Shown in pieces: positions 23,757 through 24,128 of a DNA stretch of 24,128 bases. The translations under genes and the position numbers were made by a program. Where the stretch lies: the IMG/VR virus record IMGVR_UViG_3300007351_000186, positions 1 to 24,128 of that record; one strand, written 5' to 3'. A model generated the notes under the pieces. That model did no database searches and had not been told where the DNA came from. It was given only the letters and a program-made list of their open reading frames with translations. How positions within the stretch are numbered: position 1 is the first letter of the stretch; each line of letters starts with the position of its first letter. This DNA comes from a virus.

Positions 23757-24076
23757 CACTTCTCCACCCCCCTCCCCATCTCCCTCACCACTCTATCCTG
23801 AACGGGCCCCAAAAGCCTCCCCACCGCCCGCGCCGCCTTCACCGCCAACCGCCTCACCTCCAACCCCAACCTCTCGTCCTCCACCAGACTCAAACACCCC
23901 CCGTAAAAGTGCTGGAGGTTCCCCAGGAGGCTAGGCCAGTGGATCGGGGGGAGGGTTGAAGGGCCATGTAGCGCCTGTTGGGGTGACATCGGCGGCTGGC
24001 TCGGCTGACCTTCACCCACCGCCACCCGGGCTTCCTCCTCCAACCGCCCAGGTGGAACCGAGGAGAAATCATCCAT
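23756..24076 (-). CDS. Protein of unknown function at contig end
   Basis: A 106-residue ORF, the most upstream gene in the window. The ATG has no clear Shine-Dalgarno. The first half is Pro/Gln/Ser-rich and probably disordered; the second half is helical and basic (LEVRRLAVKAARAVGRLLGP). One base overlap with the next gene (TGATG) supports translation. There is no membrane segment and no family I recognise. The strong G-bias of the coding strand lowers confidence a little. Confidence 0.5.
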   Translation of the reverse strand: MDDFSSVPPGRLEEEARVAVGEGQPSQPPMSPQQALHGPSTLPPIHWPSLLGNLQHFYGGCLSLVEDERLGLEVRRLAVKAARAVGRLLGPVQDRVVREMGRGVEK

Positions 24077-24088
24077 CGAAAGCTGCGT

Positions 24089-24123
24089 GGGTTGGGGGGC
24101 AGGATGGGGGGTGGAATGAGGGG
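24089..24123 (+). repeat. G-run cluster at contig end
   Basis: Four G-runs (3, 6, 6 and 4 bases) separated by 2, 6 and 8 bases, with the 9-base unit GGGGTGGAA occurring twice at the very end. The plus strand could form a G-quadruplex, though one loop exceeds the usual 7-base limit. Low complexity here may be why the assembly stopped. Confidence 0.5.
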
Positions 24124-24128
24124 TGGAA

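Overview
The window reads as a metagenomic contig from a tailed bacteriophage (Caudoviricetes) with a short, podovirus-like tail. All convincing phage genes lie on the minus strand, so the order of transcription is right to left (24128 towards 1). The DNA is GC-rich. Neighbouring genes abut or overlap by 1-8 bases (ATGA, GTGA, TGATG, TAGATG), as expected for one long, translationally coupled late operon. Virion genes dominate. I see no integrase, replication gene, endolysin, tape-measure protein, tRNA or CRISPR. The host is unknown; two candidate lipoproteins, one with a second membrane segment, hint at a diderm host.

Layout in the direction of transcription. 24128-22463 holds four short or medium accessory genes of unknown function, with a strong C-over-G bias on the plus strand. 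22578-21835 is a tail/appendage-like protein. 21732-19986 is a compact block of small envelope-related genes: a signal-anchor protein, a small Ig-like-looking protein, a holin-like protein, a small soluble protein, a lipoprotein with an EF-hand-like loop and a C-terminal membrane segment, and a 60-aa putative lipoprotein. 19966-19573 has a 16-codon basic ORF behind a perfect Shine-Dalgarno sequence and a beta-rich 112-aa protein.

19576-10557 is the head module: large terminase, a coiled-coil protein, portal, a helical protein, a 59-aa basic Gly-rich protein, scaffold, major capsid protein (DUF5309/SU10-like), a zinc-ribbon protein, and an adaptor-like protein with an N-terminal beta-sandwich. 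10549-2727 is the tail module: a 1299-aa nozzle-like protein, a 175-aa protein and a 1132-aa protein with three related beta modules. 2713-128 has three genes that look like internal ejection proteins: one with a very Gly/Pro/Gln-rich insert, one coiled coil, and one cut at the contig edge.

The left edge is not clean. Bases 1-20 match an Illumina adapter. Bases 21 to about 255 drop to roughly 50% GC and read as a plausible plus-strand coding fragment, so they look like foreign sequence fused to the phage. Functional calls rest on motif recognition, gene order and composition; no database search was run.
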